This document shows, piece after piece, positions 54,970-64,000 of a stretch of DNA of 64,000 bases (the first letter of the stretch is position 1; each line of letters begins with the position of its first letter). Below the pieces are notes generated by a model, which was not told where the DNA came from, did not search any database, and saw nothing but the letters and a program-made list of their open reading frames with translations. The stretch is from Algoriphagus aquimarinus (GTDB lineage Bacteria > Bacteroidota > Bacteroidia > Cytophagales > Cyclobacteriaceae): NCBI RefSeq assembly GCF_900112005.1, contig NZ_FOKK01000001.1, positions 124,001 to 188,000 on the forward strand, written 5' to 3'. Made by a program: the position numbers and the translations under genes.

Positions 54970-55770
54970 ATGTCACTGTCAGATATTTTTTCTCAAAAAG
55001 GAGGGTTAGAAAAGCTGAAAATCACGGCTTTCAAGGACGAAAACTACAACGAGTCCACTGCGACTTATGTGGTCATGTATAACCCTACAGCCTTTAGCCA
55101 GGAATTTAAGTCCAAATGGATTCCCGAAGAAGGTCCTTCTGATGGCAAACAATATCAATTCAGAACACTTGAGTCAGATTCCGTTTCTTTCGAATTCCTC
55201 TTTGATGCAAGTGCGGCTTCCCCACCCAGTGAGGATAAATCAGGAGATACCAATTTTGATTATCTAGGTGATGATAAGCCAAATTTGGAAAGCATCTCTG
55301 GCAACAAAATCTCAGCAATCGAGCTAATCAATCAAGACCGACATGTAGATCGTGCGATTCGTAAATTTCTTGATATCACGCAAAACATCCAGTCAGACAC
55401 ACACAAACCAAACTACTTACAGATCAACTGGGGCGCCTACCAATTCCGCGGAGTGCTTGCCACAGCTACAATCAATTACAAGCTTTTCAACAGTTCAGGG
55501 CTTCCAATCAGAGCCACAGTTACAGCCAATTTTGACCAATCCCTTTCTCGTCAGGAACAAGCTGCCACCACAGCGAGAACTTCCCCAGATCTGACTCATG
55601 AGCGAATAGTCAAAGCTGGTGACACTTTACTCCTAATGTGTAAGAGGATTTATGGTACTCAGGAATATTACTTGGAAGTGGCCAAGGCGAATAACCTAGG
55701 CAATTTCAGGAAACTCATCCCTGGCCAAAAGCTCATTTTTCCACCTTTAGCCAAAACTTCAAATGCCTGA
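54970..55770 (+). CDS. eCIS baseplate-hub protein with LysM domain (Afp7-like)
   Basis: A 266-residue protein. The N-terminal body (MSLSDIFSQKGGLEKLKITAF...YVVMYNPTAFSQEFKSKW) matches Afp7/T4 gp53-like hub proteins; residues 212-260 form a LysM domain (VKAGDTLLLMCKRIYGTQEYYLEVAKANNL). LysM in these proteins binds baseplate neighbours or peptidoglycan. The frame ends eight bases inside the spike gene (55763 start), so they are coupled. Confidence 0.9.
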   Translation: MSLSDIFSQKGGLEKLKITAFKDENYNESTATYVVMYNPTAFSQEFKSKWIPEEGPSDGKQYQFRTLESDSVSFEFLFDASAASPPSEDKSGDTNFDYLGDDKPNLESISGNKISAIELINQDRHVDRAIRKFLDITQNIQSDTHKPNYLQINWGAYQFRGVLATATINYKLFNSSGLPIRATVTANFDQSLSRQEQAATTARTSPDLTHERIVKAGDTLLLMCKRIYGTQEYYLEVAKANNLGNFRKLIPGQKLIFPPLAKTSNA

Positions 55771-57517
55771 ATCCTCCACATCTGCGCAAACGCAACTCGA
55801 TCTAGCCACCTTCAAAGTCTTTTCTGAAGGTCAGGAGCTTCCACCTTCCGTGGGAGTGGCGATGATTGCTGTGCGCAAATCTGTGAACAAAATCCCCATG
55901 GCAAAACTGGTGCTTTTCGATGGTGACATCGCAACCGGGGAATTTCAATGGAGTGAAGGAGATTTGTTCAAGCCTGGAGTAAGCCTGCGAATAGACGCGG
56001 GATATCACAATCTAGAGGAACCAATTTTCGAGGGAATAATTATCAAACACGGTCTAGAAATCTATTCCGAAAAGGCATCACGACTAGTTATTGAGCTTCG
56101 TGATCCTGTAATCAAGATGACTGTCGGAAGAAAGAATAAGTACTTTTTTGACAGCTCTGACAGCGATGTGATGGAAGAGCTCATAGGAAAATACTCCAGT
56201 CTTGAAGCTGAAGTGGAAGGCACCGATTTATCTCATGCAGAGATCGTCCAATACCATTCGACTGACTGGGATTTTATCCTTAGTAGAGCTGACGCAAATG
56301 GCAGAATAGCTACAACAGAAGCAGGGAAAGTGACCATTCAAAAACCACAGACAACTGCCGATCCTGTGATCGAACTACAATACGGCGACAATGTGGTGGA
56401 GTTTGAGGCAGAGATGGATGCCAGACAGCAATTCGCGGCCACAAAAGGATTTAGCTGGGATTTCATCAAGCAAGAAGTCACTGAAAAAGAGGGAGCCGAT
56501 CCTTCCATGGATTTTCAGGGAGATATAAGCGGAGACGATTTGGCAGGAGTAATAGGACTGGAAGCATTTCAAATGCAACATGGAGGTTTATTGGCTGATG
56601 AAGAGCTCCAAGCTTGGACGGATGCTGGACTGATGAGAAGCCGGCTTTCGAAAATCCAAGGGCGAGTGAAAATCCTCGGAGATAATAAAGTAAAGCCAGG
56701 TGATATGGTCGAGTTAAAAGGCTTCGGAAATCGCTTCAATGGAAAAGCTTTTGTTTCTGGAGTCTATCATGAGATTTCTCCCAGTCAAAAATGGTTTACT
56801 CATTTGGGACTCGGACTCGATCCAAAATGGTTTGCACAACAATATGACGACATCATCGATGAACCTGCTTCGGGCTTAGTCCCTGCAATCAAAGGCCTCC
56901 ACATTGGGATTGTTACGGTTCTCGAAGGAGACCCTGATGGGGAAAATCGGATAAAGGTTAAGCTCCCTTTAGTGAGCAAAGATGAAGAAGGAATCTGGGC
57001 AAGGTTTGCTTCGCCAGATGCCGGAAATGAGCGCGGCTTTTATTTTCGGCCAGAAATTGAAGATGAAGTGATCGTCGCTTTTATCAACGAAGACCCGCGC
57101 GATCCAGTGATTTTAGGAATGTTGCATAGCAGCAGCAAACCTTCCCCAATTGAGGAAAAAGATGACAATCACGAAAAAGGGATTATCACTCGAGACAAGC
57201 TGAAACTCCTCTTCGATGACGACAAAAAGACGATTTCCATAGAAACACCAAATGGAAATAAAATACTGCTCACAGATGACGAAGGAGCAATTCTTCTGGA
57301 GGATGAAAATGGAAACAAGATCAGCATGAACGCGGATGGAATTACCATAGAAAGCAGTGCAGATCTCATTCTAAAAGCTTCTGGGGATATATCTCTAGAA
57401 GGAACAAATATAGAAATCAAAGCATCTGCTGAGTTCAAAGCGGAAGGCTCGGCAGGAGCAGAAGTCTCCTCAGGAGGCATGACAGCTATTTCAGGATCAC
57501 TTGTCCAAATAAACTAA
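55763..57517 (+). CDS. eCIS central spike protein (Afp8/VgrG-like)
   Basis: A 584-residue fusion of gp27-like hub domains (about 1-370), an OB-fold gp5-like domain (about 381-460: GIVTVLEGDPDGENRIKVKLPLVSKDEEGIWARFASPDAG) and a C-terminal triple-stranded beta-helix needle (about 470-584, ILLEDENGNKISMNADGITIESSADLILKASGDI). No lysozyme domain is present. It forms the trimer that carries the PAAR tip encoded next. Start overlaps the previous gene by eight bases. Confidence 0.95.
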   Translation: MPESSTSAQTQLDLATFKVFSEGQELPPSVGVAMIAVRKSVNKIPMAKLVLFDGDIATGEFQWSEGDLFKPGVSLRIDAGYHNLEEPIFEGIIIKHGLEIYSEKASRLVIELRDPVIKMTVGRKNKYFFDSSDSDVMEELIGKYSSLEAEVEGTDLSHAEIVQYHSTDWDFILSRADANGRIATTEAGKVTIQKPQTTADPVIELQYGDNVVEFEAEMDARQQFAATKGFSWDFIKQEVTEKEGADPSMDFQGDISGDDLAGVIGLEAFQMQHGGLLADEELQAWTDAGLMRSRLSKIQGRVKILGDNKVKPGDMVELKGFGNRFNGKAFVSGVYHEISPSQKWFTHLGLGLDPKWFAQQYDDIIDEPASGLVPAIKGLHIGIVTVLEGDPDGENRIKVKLPLVSKDEEGIWARFASPDAGNERGFYFRPEIEDEVIVAFINEDPRDPVILGMLHSSSKPSPIEEKDDNHEKGIITRDKLKLLFDDDKKTISIETPNGNKILLTDDEGAILLEDENGNKISMNADGITIESSADLILKASGDISLEGTNIEIKASAEFKAEGSAGAEVSSGGMTAISGSLVQIN

Positions 57518-57519
57518 TT

Positions 57520-57798
57520 ATGCCAGCAGCAGCGAGGTTAACAGATACAACAACTCATGGAGGAACGATCATCGGGCCAGGAGAAGCTACTGTGTTAATA
57601 GGCGGAATGCCAGCGGCAGTAATTGGCGATAATCATGTCTGCTCACTTCCGCCAAATGCCCATCAACCCACAGTGAGCCCTTTTATCGCTGGCAGTGGGA
57701 CAGTTTTAATTGGTGGAAAACCTGCTTTAAGAGTTGGAGACTCCTGCGTATGCGGAGCCTCTGCCGCTGTGGGAGAACCAACTGTAATCATAGGATAG
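57520..57798 (+). CDS. PAAR-domain spike tip protein
   Basis: A 92-residue stand-alone PAAR protein (MPAAARLTDTTTHGGTIIGPG...). Paired repeats VLIGGMPAAVIGD and VLIGGKPALRVGD match the PAAR motif; His13, His39, His48 and Cys78 are candidates for the zinc site that seals the tip. It sharpens the spike and can be fused to toxins; this copy has no extra domain. Two bases after the spike gene. Confidence 0.95.
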   Translation: MPAAARLTDTTTHGGTIIGPGEATVLIGGMPAAVIGDNHVCSLPPNAHQPTVSPFIAGSGTVLIGGKPALRVGDSCVCGASAAVGEPTVIIG

Positions 57799-57799
57799 C

Positions 57800-58213
57800 A
57801 TGGAAGACAATAATTCATTTCTAGGTAGAGGCTGGGCATTTCCAGTGACTTTCAGCGCAGAAAGCCAGCAAGTGCATATGGCCGAAGATGAGGATGATAT
57901 TCAGCAGAGTCTGGTCATACTCCTCAACACTACGCTTGGAGAGCGGATCATGCGTCCGGATTACGGAGCGAATATGGAGGACTTGTTATTCGAAGCATTG
58001 AATGTGACCACCGCAAATATGATCGCCAACCGGATCAAAAAGGCGATTCTATTCCATGAACCTAGAGTAAAAACTGAGGATATAGACCTAAGGCCAGATT
58101 ACAATGAAGGCAGAATCGAAGTGCTGGTCGAATACCTAATTATCGCCACCAACAACCGAAGAAACTTGGTGTACCCTTATTTATTCACAGAAGCAACTGA
58201 TCTGAAACTATGA
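57800..58213 (+). CDS. gp25-family baseplate wedge protein (Afp9-like)
   Basis: A 137-residue GPW/gp25 protein. It has the gp25 landmark EPR (87-89, HEPRVKTEDI) and LLNTTLGERIMRPDYGANMEDLLFEALN. In T4 and eCIS particles, gp25 nucleates the sheath on the baseplate. One base after the PAAR gene; its stop overlaps the baseplate-J start by four bases. Confidence 0.93.
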   Translation: MEDNNSFLGRGWAFPVTFSAESQQVHMAEDEDDIQQSLVILLNTTLGERIMRPDYGANMEDLLFEALNVTTANMIANRIKKAILFHEPRVKTEDIDLRPDYNEGRIEVLVEYLIIATNNRRNLVYPYLFTEATDLKL

Positions 58214-61200
58214 GTAAAGACTGCAACGATCTAACCCTTCCCGGCAACGGAACTAGCCGTGCACAGAGACTGATTAAAGGTCTCTTGCCAGACTATGTTC
58301 GTGTGGATGAGCGGAAAATGGAGGACTTGCAGTTATTCGCAGTAAAGATTGCTGCTGAATTAAAATTTATAAAGAATGAGAACCCTTGGTCAGGGGATGA
58401 TTGGTCTGGCTTTTTTGATCAAAAGATTCAGGAAAATCAGTTAACCAATCCGCATTTTGCCCTTTTCCTCGCTTTTTTGAAGCTTTTCAATTTTGCGCAG
58501 CAAGACATTAATACCCTTACCCAACGCCATTTAGATTTCTATTATCGCGATGTACTTCGACTGAAAGAAAAGCCTTCGGAGTCAGATCAAGTTTATTTGA
58601 TTCTCAAACTGGCAAAGCATATTCAAGAACACTTTTTAGCCAAAAACACAGCTTTCAAAGCAGGAAAGGATGATCTGGGTAAAGAAATTCTTTTTCAGTC
58701 TACTGATCAAAATGTTATCAATAAGGCTGAGGTCACCGCTTTGATGAGTTTGTATAAGGACAAAAATGGAAGACTATATAAATCTCCAATTGCCAATTCT
58801 GCGGATGGACTGGGTGCTGAAATCCTAACGGATGAAATGCAATGGAAGACTTTTGGTACACCTTCAAAGCTCTTTCCAAATCCCGATCGGGAAATAGCAA
58901 CGATAGGCTTTGCCTTTGCATCTCCTATTTTATTGATGGGAGAAGGCACACGCAAAATCTCCTTAAAAATCAGATTTAAACCTACCGAGGGTTTGCTGGA
59001 AAAATTGCGGACGCTGGCCTTGGATGACACCTTCGAGATTTGGCTTAGTGGAGCCAAAGAATGGATCCGAGCAACGATCGGATGGGAAATGACCGAAGAG
59101 AATGTGGATGCAGAGATTCTGGCATTTCTAAACAATGCGAAAACTTGGCATGACATCGCTGGCTTAGAACCTCAAGTAGGTCCGGTAATCGATGATCCTG
59201 AATTCGGAATCCATCGACCGTTCAAGGGTTATGACATAGGAGAAGTAACCGCAAAAAATATCCTGAGCCGAAGAGATTCTTTCAGCACGAAGCGCTTTTC
59301 TACCATTAATCAGGTGATGGCAGTACGGGGAATAGGTGAAGACAAAATCAATGATCTCCGCTACTCTTTCCGCCACACAAATCATAAACTTATTTCTGGC
59401 GCAAATGGAATCGATTTGATTCTGAATTGCATGCTTTTGCCAGAAGACCCGGCGGTAGTTAATTATGACCAGGAAGTATTGATCCAGCGAATTCAAACAA
59501 ATTCACCAGTCATGAAAGTTAATCTGGCGAATACAATTCAAAGTTATGGTTATGAAATCCTGAAAGACTGCGAGGTGTCGAAAGCGTCGATTTCTATCGA
59601 TGTGACAGGGATAGAAAATCTTATTCTTCAAAATGATCAGACCGTATTACCGATTGGAAAAAACATTCAACCCTTTGGTTTCAGATCGGTTAAAGGTTCC
59701 AATTTCTATATTGGAAGCAAGGAAGTTTTTGGGAAATCTCCGAAAACGGTCGAGTTGAAATTCAAATGGCATGGACTGCCTGAAGCTGCCACAGGTTTTG
59801 CTGACCAATATGCAGGCTATAGCACCAGAAATAATCAGAGTTTCACGGCGGCAGTAGATTTCTTGGATCAAAAAACATGGAAACCAATAAGCACTTCCAA
59901 ATCATTATTTCAAGGGAATAATAGTCTTCCTCTAAATTCCGACAAAACAATAAACCTCACAGGTTCCGCATGGGATTCAATTAAGGAAGAACCTGAACTA
60001 GAGAATTTCACGACATGGTCTCCAGCTTCCAATCGTGGTTTTCTACGATTAAAGCTAAATACCCCTGATTTCGGACATAAGGAATATCCGCTGCTTTTCG
60101 CAAAGGCTGCGCTTTCCAAAACAACCACTACTACAGTGGATGATATTGATCTACCTAAAGAACCTTATACTCCCGAACTCCAGTCTGTAAGCCTAAACTA
60201 TTCAGCTGAGGAAGATCTAACCTTGAAAAACAGCAAGTGGGATGGATTTTTCCATATGGGAGCATTTGGCGAAGCTAAGCTCTCTCCGCAAAATGACAGC
60301 TTTTCACTTTTGCCAGAGTATTCAGATGAGGGGGAATTACTGATCGGACTTAGCGAGCATCAAAAATCACAAAACATTCAACTCCTGGTTCAGATTCTCG
60401 ATGGCTCAGCCAATCCTGAAAAACCTGTTCCGCAAGTAGAATGGAGCTATTTAGCAGGAAATCAATGGAAGACTTTTGATAAGTTTTCGCTGCTGACTGA
60501 TGAAACAAATGGATTGATTCAAAGTGGATTAGTGGCTTTTGCCATGCCTAGAGAAGCGGATAACTCGCATACTATTCTCACAGATAAACTTACTTGGTTG
60601 AAGGCTTCAGTCAGTTCGGATTCGGATGCAATTCCAGATTTTATCGCGGTATTAGCCCAAGCCATCAAGACAAAATTTGAATCAAACGAAAACGACCCAT
60701 TGCGAGTTGGCAAGGCGATTTCGAAAGAAACCATCAGCAAACTTAAAATCGGAGATAGCGCCATTAATAAAATCCAGCAGCCTTTTTCATCATTTGGTGG
60801 AAAAACTGCCGAAGCCTCCAGTGACTTTTATCAACGCATCGCCGAACGAATCCGACACAAGCAACGAGCGATCACAAGTTGGGATTATGAGCATTTGGTC
60901 CTAGAAGAATTCTCTGAAGTATACCAGGTGAAATGCCTCAATCATACTTCCTACGATGGGGATTTGACAAAATATCGTGCTTTGGCGCCGAGGAATGTGA
61001 CCTTGGTCATCATCTCAAATGTGCAAAACAAGAATGCCATTGACCCACTTCGACCAAAAGCAAGTGTCGCTCAATTGGGTGCAATCCGGGAATTCATCAC
61101 TAGAATTTATCCTCCTGGAGTTTTTCTCCATGTGGTAAATCCTGTTTTCGAAGAAATCCAGGTAAAGACAAAAGTGAAATTTCACTCTTGGGCAGACAAA

Positions 61201-61599
61201 AGCTTTTTCGCACGGAAACTGGAGGATGATCTTAAGGCTTTTCTGTCGCCATGGGCTTTTGAGACGGATTTCGATTGGACGTTCAGCGAATCATTACACG
61301 GTTCTGTAGTGCTCCATTTTGTGGAAAAACTGGATTATGTGGACTACCTAACCTGCTTTGAACTCTATCATCTGGTCAAAAATCCAGTTTCTGGAGCGCT
61401 ATTGTCAAGGACCCGAGTGGAAGCGGCCAAAGGAAGTCGTGGCGTGTCGGTACTCGGTTCGATTGGCACACTGAATTCTTATGGGGATCATCTCATAGAG
61501 GTTTTGGAAACTGATGATTGTCTATGCGAAGACAATGAGATAAAACCCGCTGCAAGCATTGCATCCGTGGAAAATGAAGACTTGGACGAAGCATTTTGA
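58210..61599 (+). CDS. Large eCIS baseplate-J protein (Afp11-like)
   Basis: An 1129-residue baseplate wedge protein. The C-terminal third has the conserved line RIAERIRHKQRAITSWDYEH (876-895), typical of eCIS gp6-like proteins, after the N-terminal LPDYVRVDERKMEDLQLFAVKIAAELKFI helix region. A helix-hairpin-helix-like stretch lies at 363-385 (FSTINQVMAVRGIGEDKINDL). The long middle is beta-rich and could supply the enlarged baseplate (cage) described for AlgoCIS. The C-terminus is acidic (SVENEDLDEAF). Confidence 0.9.
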   Translation: MSKDCNDLTLPGNGTSRAQRLIKGLLPDYVRVDERKMEDLQLFAVKIAAELKFIKNENPWSGDDWSGFFDQKIQENQLTNPHFALFLAFLKLFNFAQQDINTLTQRHLDFYYRDVLRLKEKPSESDQVYLILKLAKHIQEHFLAKNTAFKAGKDDLGKEILFQSTDQNVINKAEVTALMSLYKDKNGRLYKSPIANSADGLGAEILTDEMQWKTFGTPSKLFPNPDREIATIGFAFASPILLMGEGTRKISLKIRFKPTEGLLEKLRTLALDDTFEIWLSGAKEWIRATIGWEMTEENVDAEILAFLNNAKTWHDIAGLEPQVGPVIDDPEFGIHRPFKGYDIGEVTAKNILSRRDSFSTKRFSTINQVMAVRGIGEDKINDLRYSFRHTNHKLISGANGIDLILNCMLLPEDPAVVNYDQEVLIQRIQTNSPVMKVNLANTIQSYGYEILKDCEVSKASISIDVTGIENLILQNDQTVLPIGKNIQPFGFRSVKGSNFYIGSKEVFGKSPKTVELKFKWHGLPEAATGFADQYAGYSTRNNQSFTAAVDFLDQKTWKPISTSKSLFQGNNSLPLNSDKTINLTGSAWDSIKEEPELENFTTWSPASNRGFLRLKLNTPDFGHKEYPLLFAKAALSKTTTTTVDDIDLPKEPYTPELQSVSLNYSAEEDLTLKNSKWDGFFHMGAFGEAKLSPQNDSFSLLPEYSDEGELLIGLSEHQKSQNIQLLVQILDGSANPEKPVPQVEWSYLAGNQWKTFDKFSLLTDETNGLIQSGLVAFAMPREADNSHTILTDKLTWLKASVSSDSDAIPDFIAVLAQAIKTKFESNENDPLRVGKAISKETISKLKIGDSAINKIQQPFSSFGGKTAEASSDFYQRIAERIRHKQRAITSWDYEHLVLEEFSEVYQVKCLNHTSYDGDLTKYRALAPRNVTLVIISNVQNKNAIDPLRPKASVAQLGAIREFITRIYPPGVFLHVVNPVFEEIQVKTKVKFHSWADKSFFARKLEDDLKAFLSPWAFETDFDWTFSESLHGSVVLHFVEKLDYVDYLTCFELYHLVKNPVSGALLSRTRVEAAKGSRGVSVLGSIGTLNSYGDHLIEVLETDDCLCEDNEIKPAASIASVENEDLDEAF

Positions 61600-61609
61600 A
61601 AATGAACTA

Positions 61610-64000
61610 ATGGAAAAGTCAATTACCATATCGAAAGCAAAACCAACCATCAAAAGCATGGATTATGAGCTCTTGCGCACAGAAGCAATCAGCTATATCC
61701 AACGCATAGGTGGAAAAATCTGGACGGATTACAACAGTCATGATCCCGGAATCACGATTCTTGAAGTGCTTTGCTATGCGATAACTGACTTGGGATATAG
61801 AAGTAATTTTCCTGTTCAAGACCTCTTAGCTGATGAATCTGGCAGTTTGAAAAATCAGTTTTTCCCAGCCTCCAAAATACTTCCCTCCACTCCTGTTACG
61901 ATAAACGATTATCGAAAATTCCTCATGGATGTGGAACACGTCGATGAGGCCGATTTAGACTGTCCACGAGCTGGAATCAAAAATGCTTGGATCATCATAC
62001 GAGAAAGCAATAAGATCCCTATTTATCCAGATCGAAAAGAGAAGAAATTAGCCTACAAACCATTCCCGACCGGCGAAAAGGCACTTCAATTAGGGATTTT
62101 ATATGATGTGCTGCTTGAGTTTGATTCCTGCGAAAATCTAGGCGATCTGAACGAGAACAAGATCAGCATGGAAATCGAGGTGGACGAGCATCCAGATTTG
62201 GAGGGCGTGGTCATTGATATTCAGATTGAATTTCCACGATGGGATGCTACAAATGTGGACTGGGAAGACCCAGTTAGCATTCGCAAAAGCGTGCATTCCA
62301 TTTCCATTCAATTCCAGAATCTACCGGATGGAATTACCATGGATTTTGACCTTAGTCCCAGCAATCTCATCGAATTAAAGGGAAGTAAACTGGTTGCGGA
62401 AGGTCTTGATCCATTGGATGGCTTAGTCGCTTTAAGCAATCAGGTGAATAATTTTACCTACACTAGTCCTGAGGGGATCCTAGCATTATACCTTAAGAAA
62501 GTCGCCAAAATCAGACAGATTCTTGATCAGGCAAAAAGCAGTTTGCATGCACATCGAAATCTGTGTGAGGATTTCGTGGATTTTCATGCATTGCGTGTAG
62601 AGGAAATCCTCGTTTGCGCAGACATTGAACTTTCGCCAAATGCACCAATTAATGAAACTGAGGCCTTGATTTTTCAGGCTATTAGTGCATTTCTTTCTCC
62701 GCAAGTCAATTTCTTCAGCTTGGAGGAAATGCTTAATCGTTGCAAAGATGAGGCGCTTCCAATTGCCAAGATTCAACAAAATCCAGCGAAAATCTGGATT
62801 GAAATTCCTACTTCAGACTATCCAAAACCTAAATCCAAGCTGAGTATTATTGGTTCTGGCGGGAATGTGGGAATCTATGAAGCTCTTGAAGTAAAGACAG
62901 ATCCAAAAAACTCCAAGTTCTGCGAAATCCTGCTCACTCCAAATTTTCCTTCACCGGTTTTAATGGATGACGATCAAGTATTTCTTGGGAATTGGGAAGA
63001 ATCGCAGTGTGTCCCAACTGAAAAACTTTTCGAAGGGCCGCTCCTAAAACATGGTTTTATAGATGAAGAAGACCTAATCAAAGCAGACCGAAGATCCAGC
63101 ATCCATGTCACAGATTTGATCCATATAATTATGGATATACCCGGAGTGCAGGCGGTCAAAAGCATACAAATTGCCAACAAACCTCAGGACAATGCCAGCG
63201 GTTCTATTCCTTCAAAATCTGTAAGATGGTGTCTTGAGTTGGCGATTGACGATTATTACGTTCCGCGATTGAATACGGAGCTTTCTAAAATCACTTATTT
63301 CAAAGAAGAATTACCATTCAGGGCAAATCGAGAGAAGGTTGAGGATTTACTGGAAGCTTATAAAGCTGGCGAACGCAAACAGAAGCTCTACTATCCAAAG
63401 CTGGATTTTGACTTACCACAGGGAAATTATAGAAACCCTGGAGACTACGAATCCATCCAAAATGATTTTCCGCTAGTCTATGGAATCACAGAAGCGGGTA
63501 TGCTTCCAAAATCTCAAGGCCGACCAAATCTGCCCCAAGTGCAGCAACTGAAGGCCTATTTGATGGTTTTCGAGCAGCTTTTGGTGAATTATCTTAGCCA
63601 ACTCGAGAATGTTAAACACCTATTTTCCATCGACAATAGCAAAGATGAATTTGGAAATCCCATCATTGACGCCACCTATTTTTCTCAAAGTTTAGAAAAT
63701 CTGACTCCAGACGGAGCTGTGCTTTGGAAGGATTTGGTTGCCCTTGAGCCAACCGTAAAGGAAATAACAGAGTCTGTTGCAGACTTTCAAATCCGAAGAA
63801 ATCGCTTCCTGGATCACCTCCTTGCAAGATTTGCGGAGCAATTTACCGACTACGGCTTGCTTGCATTGCGCCTTAATCCTGCTGAAGGTCAGGCAAGATT
63901 GATCGAGGACAAAATGGCTTTTCTCAATGCCTATCCAAAGATCTCTTCCGAAAGAGGAAAAGGCTTCGATTATAAAATTGGAGATCATTTCTGGCACCGG
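61610..64000 (+). CDS. Second large eCIS baseplate protein (Afp12-like), cut off by the window end
   Basis: The reading frame opens at ATG 61610, ten bases after the baseplate-J stop, and stays open to the window edge: 797 codons with no stop. The N-terminal motif WTDYNSHDPGITILEVLCYA (38-57) is the signature of the gp7/Afp12-like baseplate protein that pairs with the J protein in eCIS wedges. Near the edge it reads KISSERGKGFDYK. The remainder of the gene and the fibre, tape-measure, AAA ATPase and cargo genes expected next lie beyond the window. Confidence 0.88.
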   Translation, partial: MEKSITISKAKPTIKSMDYELLRTEAISYIQRIGGKIWTDYNSHDPGITILEVLCYAITDLGYRSNFPVQDLLADESGSLKNQFFPASKILPSTPVTINDYRKFLMDVEHVDEADLDCPRAGIKNAWIIIRESNKIPIYPDRKEKKLAYKPFPTGEKALQLGILYDVLLEFDSCENLGDLNENKISMEIEVDEHPDLEGVVIDIQIEFPRWDATNVDWEDPVSIRKSVHSISIQFQNLPDGITMDFDLSPSNLIELKGSKLVAEGLDPLDGLVALSNQVNNFTYTSPEGILALYLKKVAKIRQILDQAKSSLHAHRNLCEDFVDFHALRVEEILVCADIELSPNAPINETEALIFQAISAFLSPQVNFFSLEEMLNRCKDEALPIAKIQQNPAKIWIEIPTSDYPKPKSKLSIIGSGGNVGIYEALEVKTDPKNSKFCEILLTPNFPSPVLMDDDQVFLGNWEESQCVPTEKLFEGPLLKHGFIDEEDLIKADRRSSIHVTDLIHIIMDIPGVQAVKSIQIANKPQDNASGSIPSKSVRWCLELAIDDYYVPRLNTELSKITYFKEELPFRANREKVEDLLEAYKAGERKQKLYYPKLDFDLPQGNYRNPGDYESIQNDFPLVYGITEAGMLPKSQGRPNLPQVQQLKAYLMVFEQLLVNYLSQLENVKHLFSIDNSKDEFGNPIIDATYFSQSLENLTPDGAVLWKDLVALEPTVKEITESVADFQIRRNRFLDHLLARFAEQFTDYGLLALRLNPAEGQARLIEDKMAFLNAYPKISSERGKGFDYKIGDHFWHR

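Noticed and set aside
48865-64000. Interpretation of the tail cluster as a prophage
   Set aside because: No capsid, portal, terminase, integrase, holin or lysozyme genes; DUF4255, DUF5908 and the gene order are of the eCIS type.
48865-64000. Interpretation as a type VI secretion system
   Set aside because: No TssJ/L/M membrane complex or ClpV gene is present in the window, and sheath, tube and cap families are eCIS-type.

Overview
The window is a chromosomal segment of a Bacteroidota bacterium, most likely a marine member of the Cyclobacteriaceae close to Algoriphagus. The evidence is a SusC/SusD pair, further TonB-dependent receptors with carboxypeptidase-regulatory N-termini, DUF4270 and DUF4212 proteins, promoters of the TAnnTTTG type, little Shine-Dalgarno signal, several apparent TTG/GTG starts and moderate-to-low GC. 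The genus is an inference from gene content. I saw no rRNA, tRNA, CRISPR array, insertion sequence or integrase.

Layout, positions 1-31,000: mostly housekeeping and metabolism. There is the end of a zinc peptidase gene, then a flippase-like protein with panD and panC (pantothenate synthesis). Divergent from these is a group made of a short glycogen-synthase-like protein, a DUF4270 lipoprotein and glmS. Next come a Kazal-domain lipoprotein, prfA, a GNAT acetyltransferase, and a two-gene unit of an LGFP-repeat metzincin with a HEAT-repeat protein. An acetate-use cluster follows (acs, an actP-like symporter, DUF4212), then a ZIP transporter, ApbE and ruvB. After that are a TonB receptor with a beta-helix lipoprotein, an orphan MoxR ATPase, a pseudouridine synthase with a small Cys-motif protein, an M20 hydrolase, a NIPSNAP protein, an M1 peptidase, and a divergent HupE/UreJ and DUF6702 pair.

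Positions 31,000-48,650: a SusD/SusC uptake pair preceded by a 500-base AT-rich control region full of palindromes, then a 2'-5' RNA ligase-like protein and a universal stress protein. A small envelope-polysaccharide group follows (WcaJ-like phosphosugar transferase and two methyltransferases), then an MsbA-like ABC exporter, a LolC/E-like permease with rbfA, a GT-C-like membrane protein and an unrecognised helical protein.

Positions 48,865-64,000 (continuing past the window): a tightly packed, one-direction gene cluster for an extracellular contractile injection system (eCIS, phage-tail-like particle). In order it encodes a Pvc16-type cap protein, an unrecognised 375-residue protein, two sheath proteins, two tube proteins, a DUF5908 small protein, a LysM baseplate-hub protein, a VgrG-like spike, a PAAR tip, a gp25 protein, a large baseplate-J protein and the first 797 residues of a second large baseplate protein. 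The order resembles the Afp/PVC/AlgoCIS type. Fibre, tape-measure, AAA ATPase and cargo genes would lie beyond position 64,000. The points most worth follow-up are the insertion domain in the first sheath protein, the helix-hairpin-helix motif in the baseplate protein, the 375-residue cap-adaptor candidate, and the signal-less metzincin/HEAT pair.
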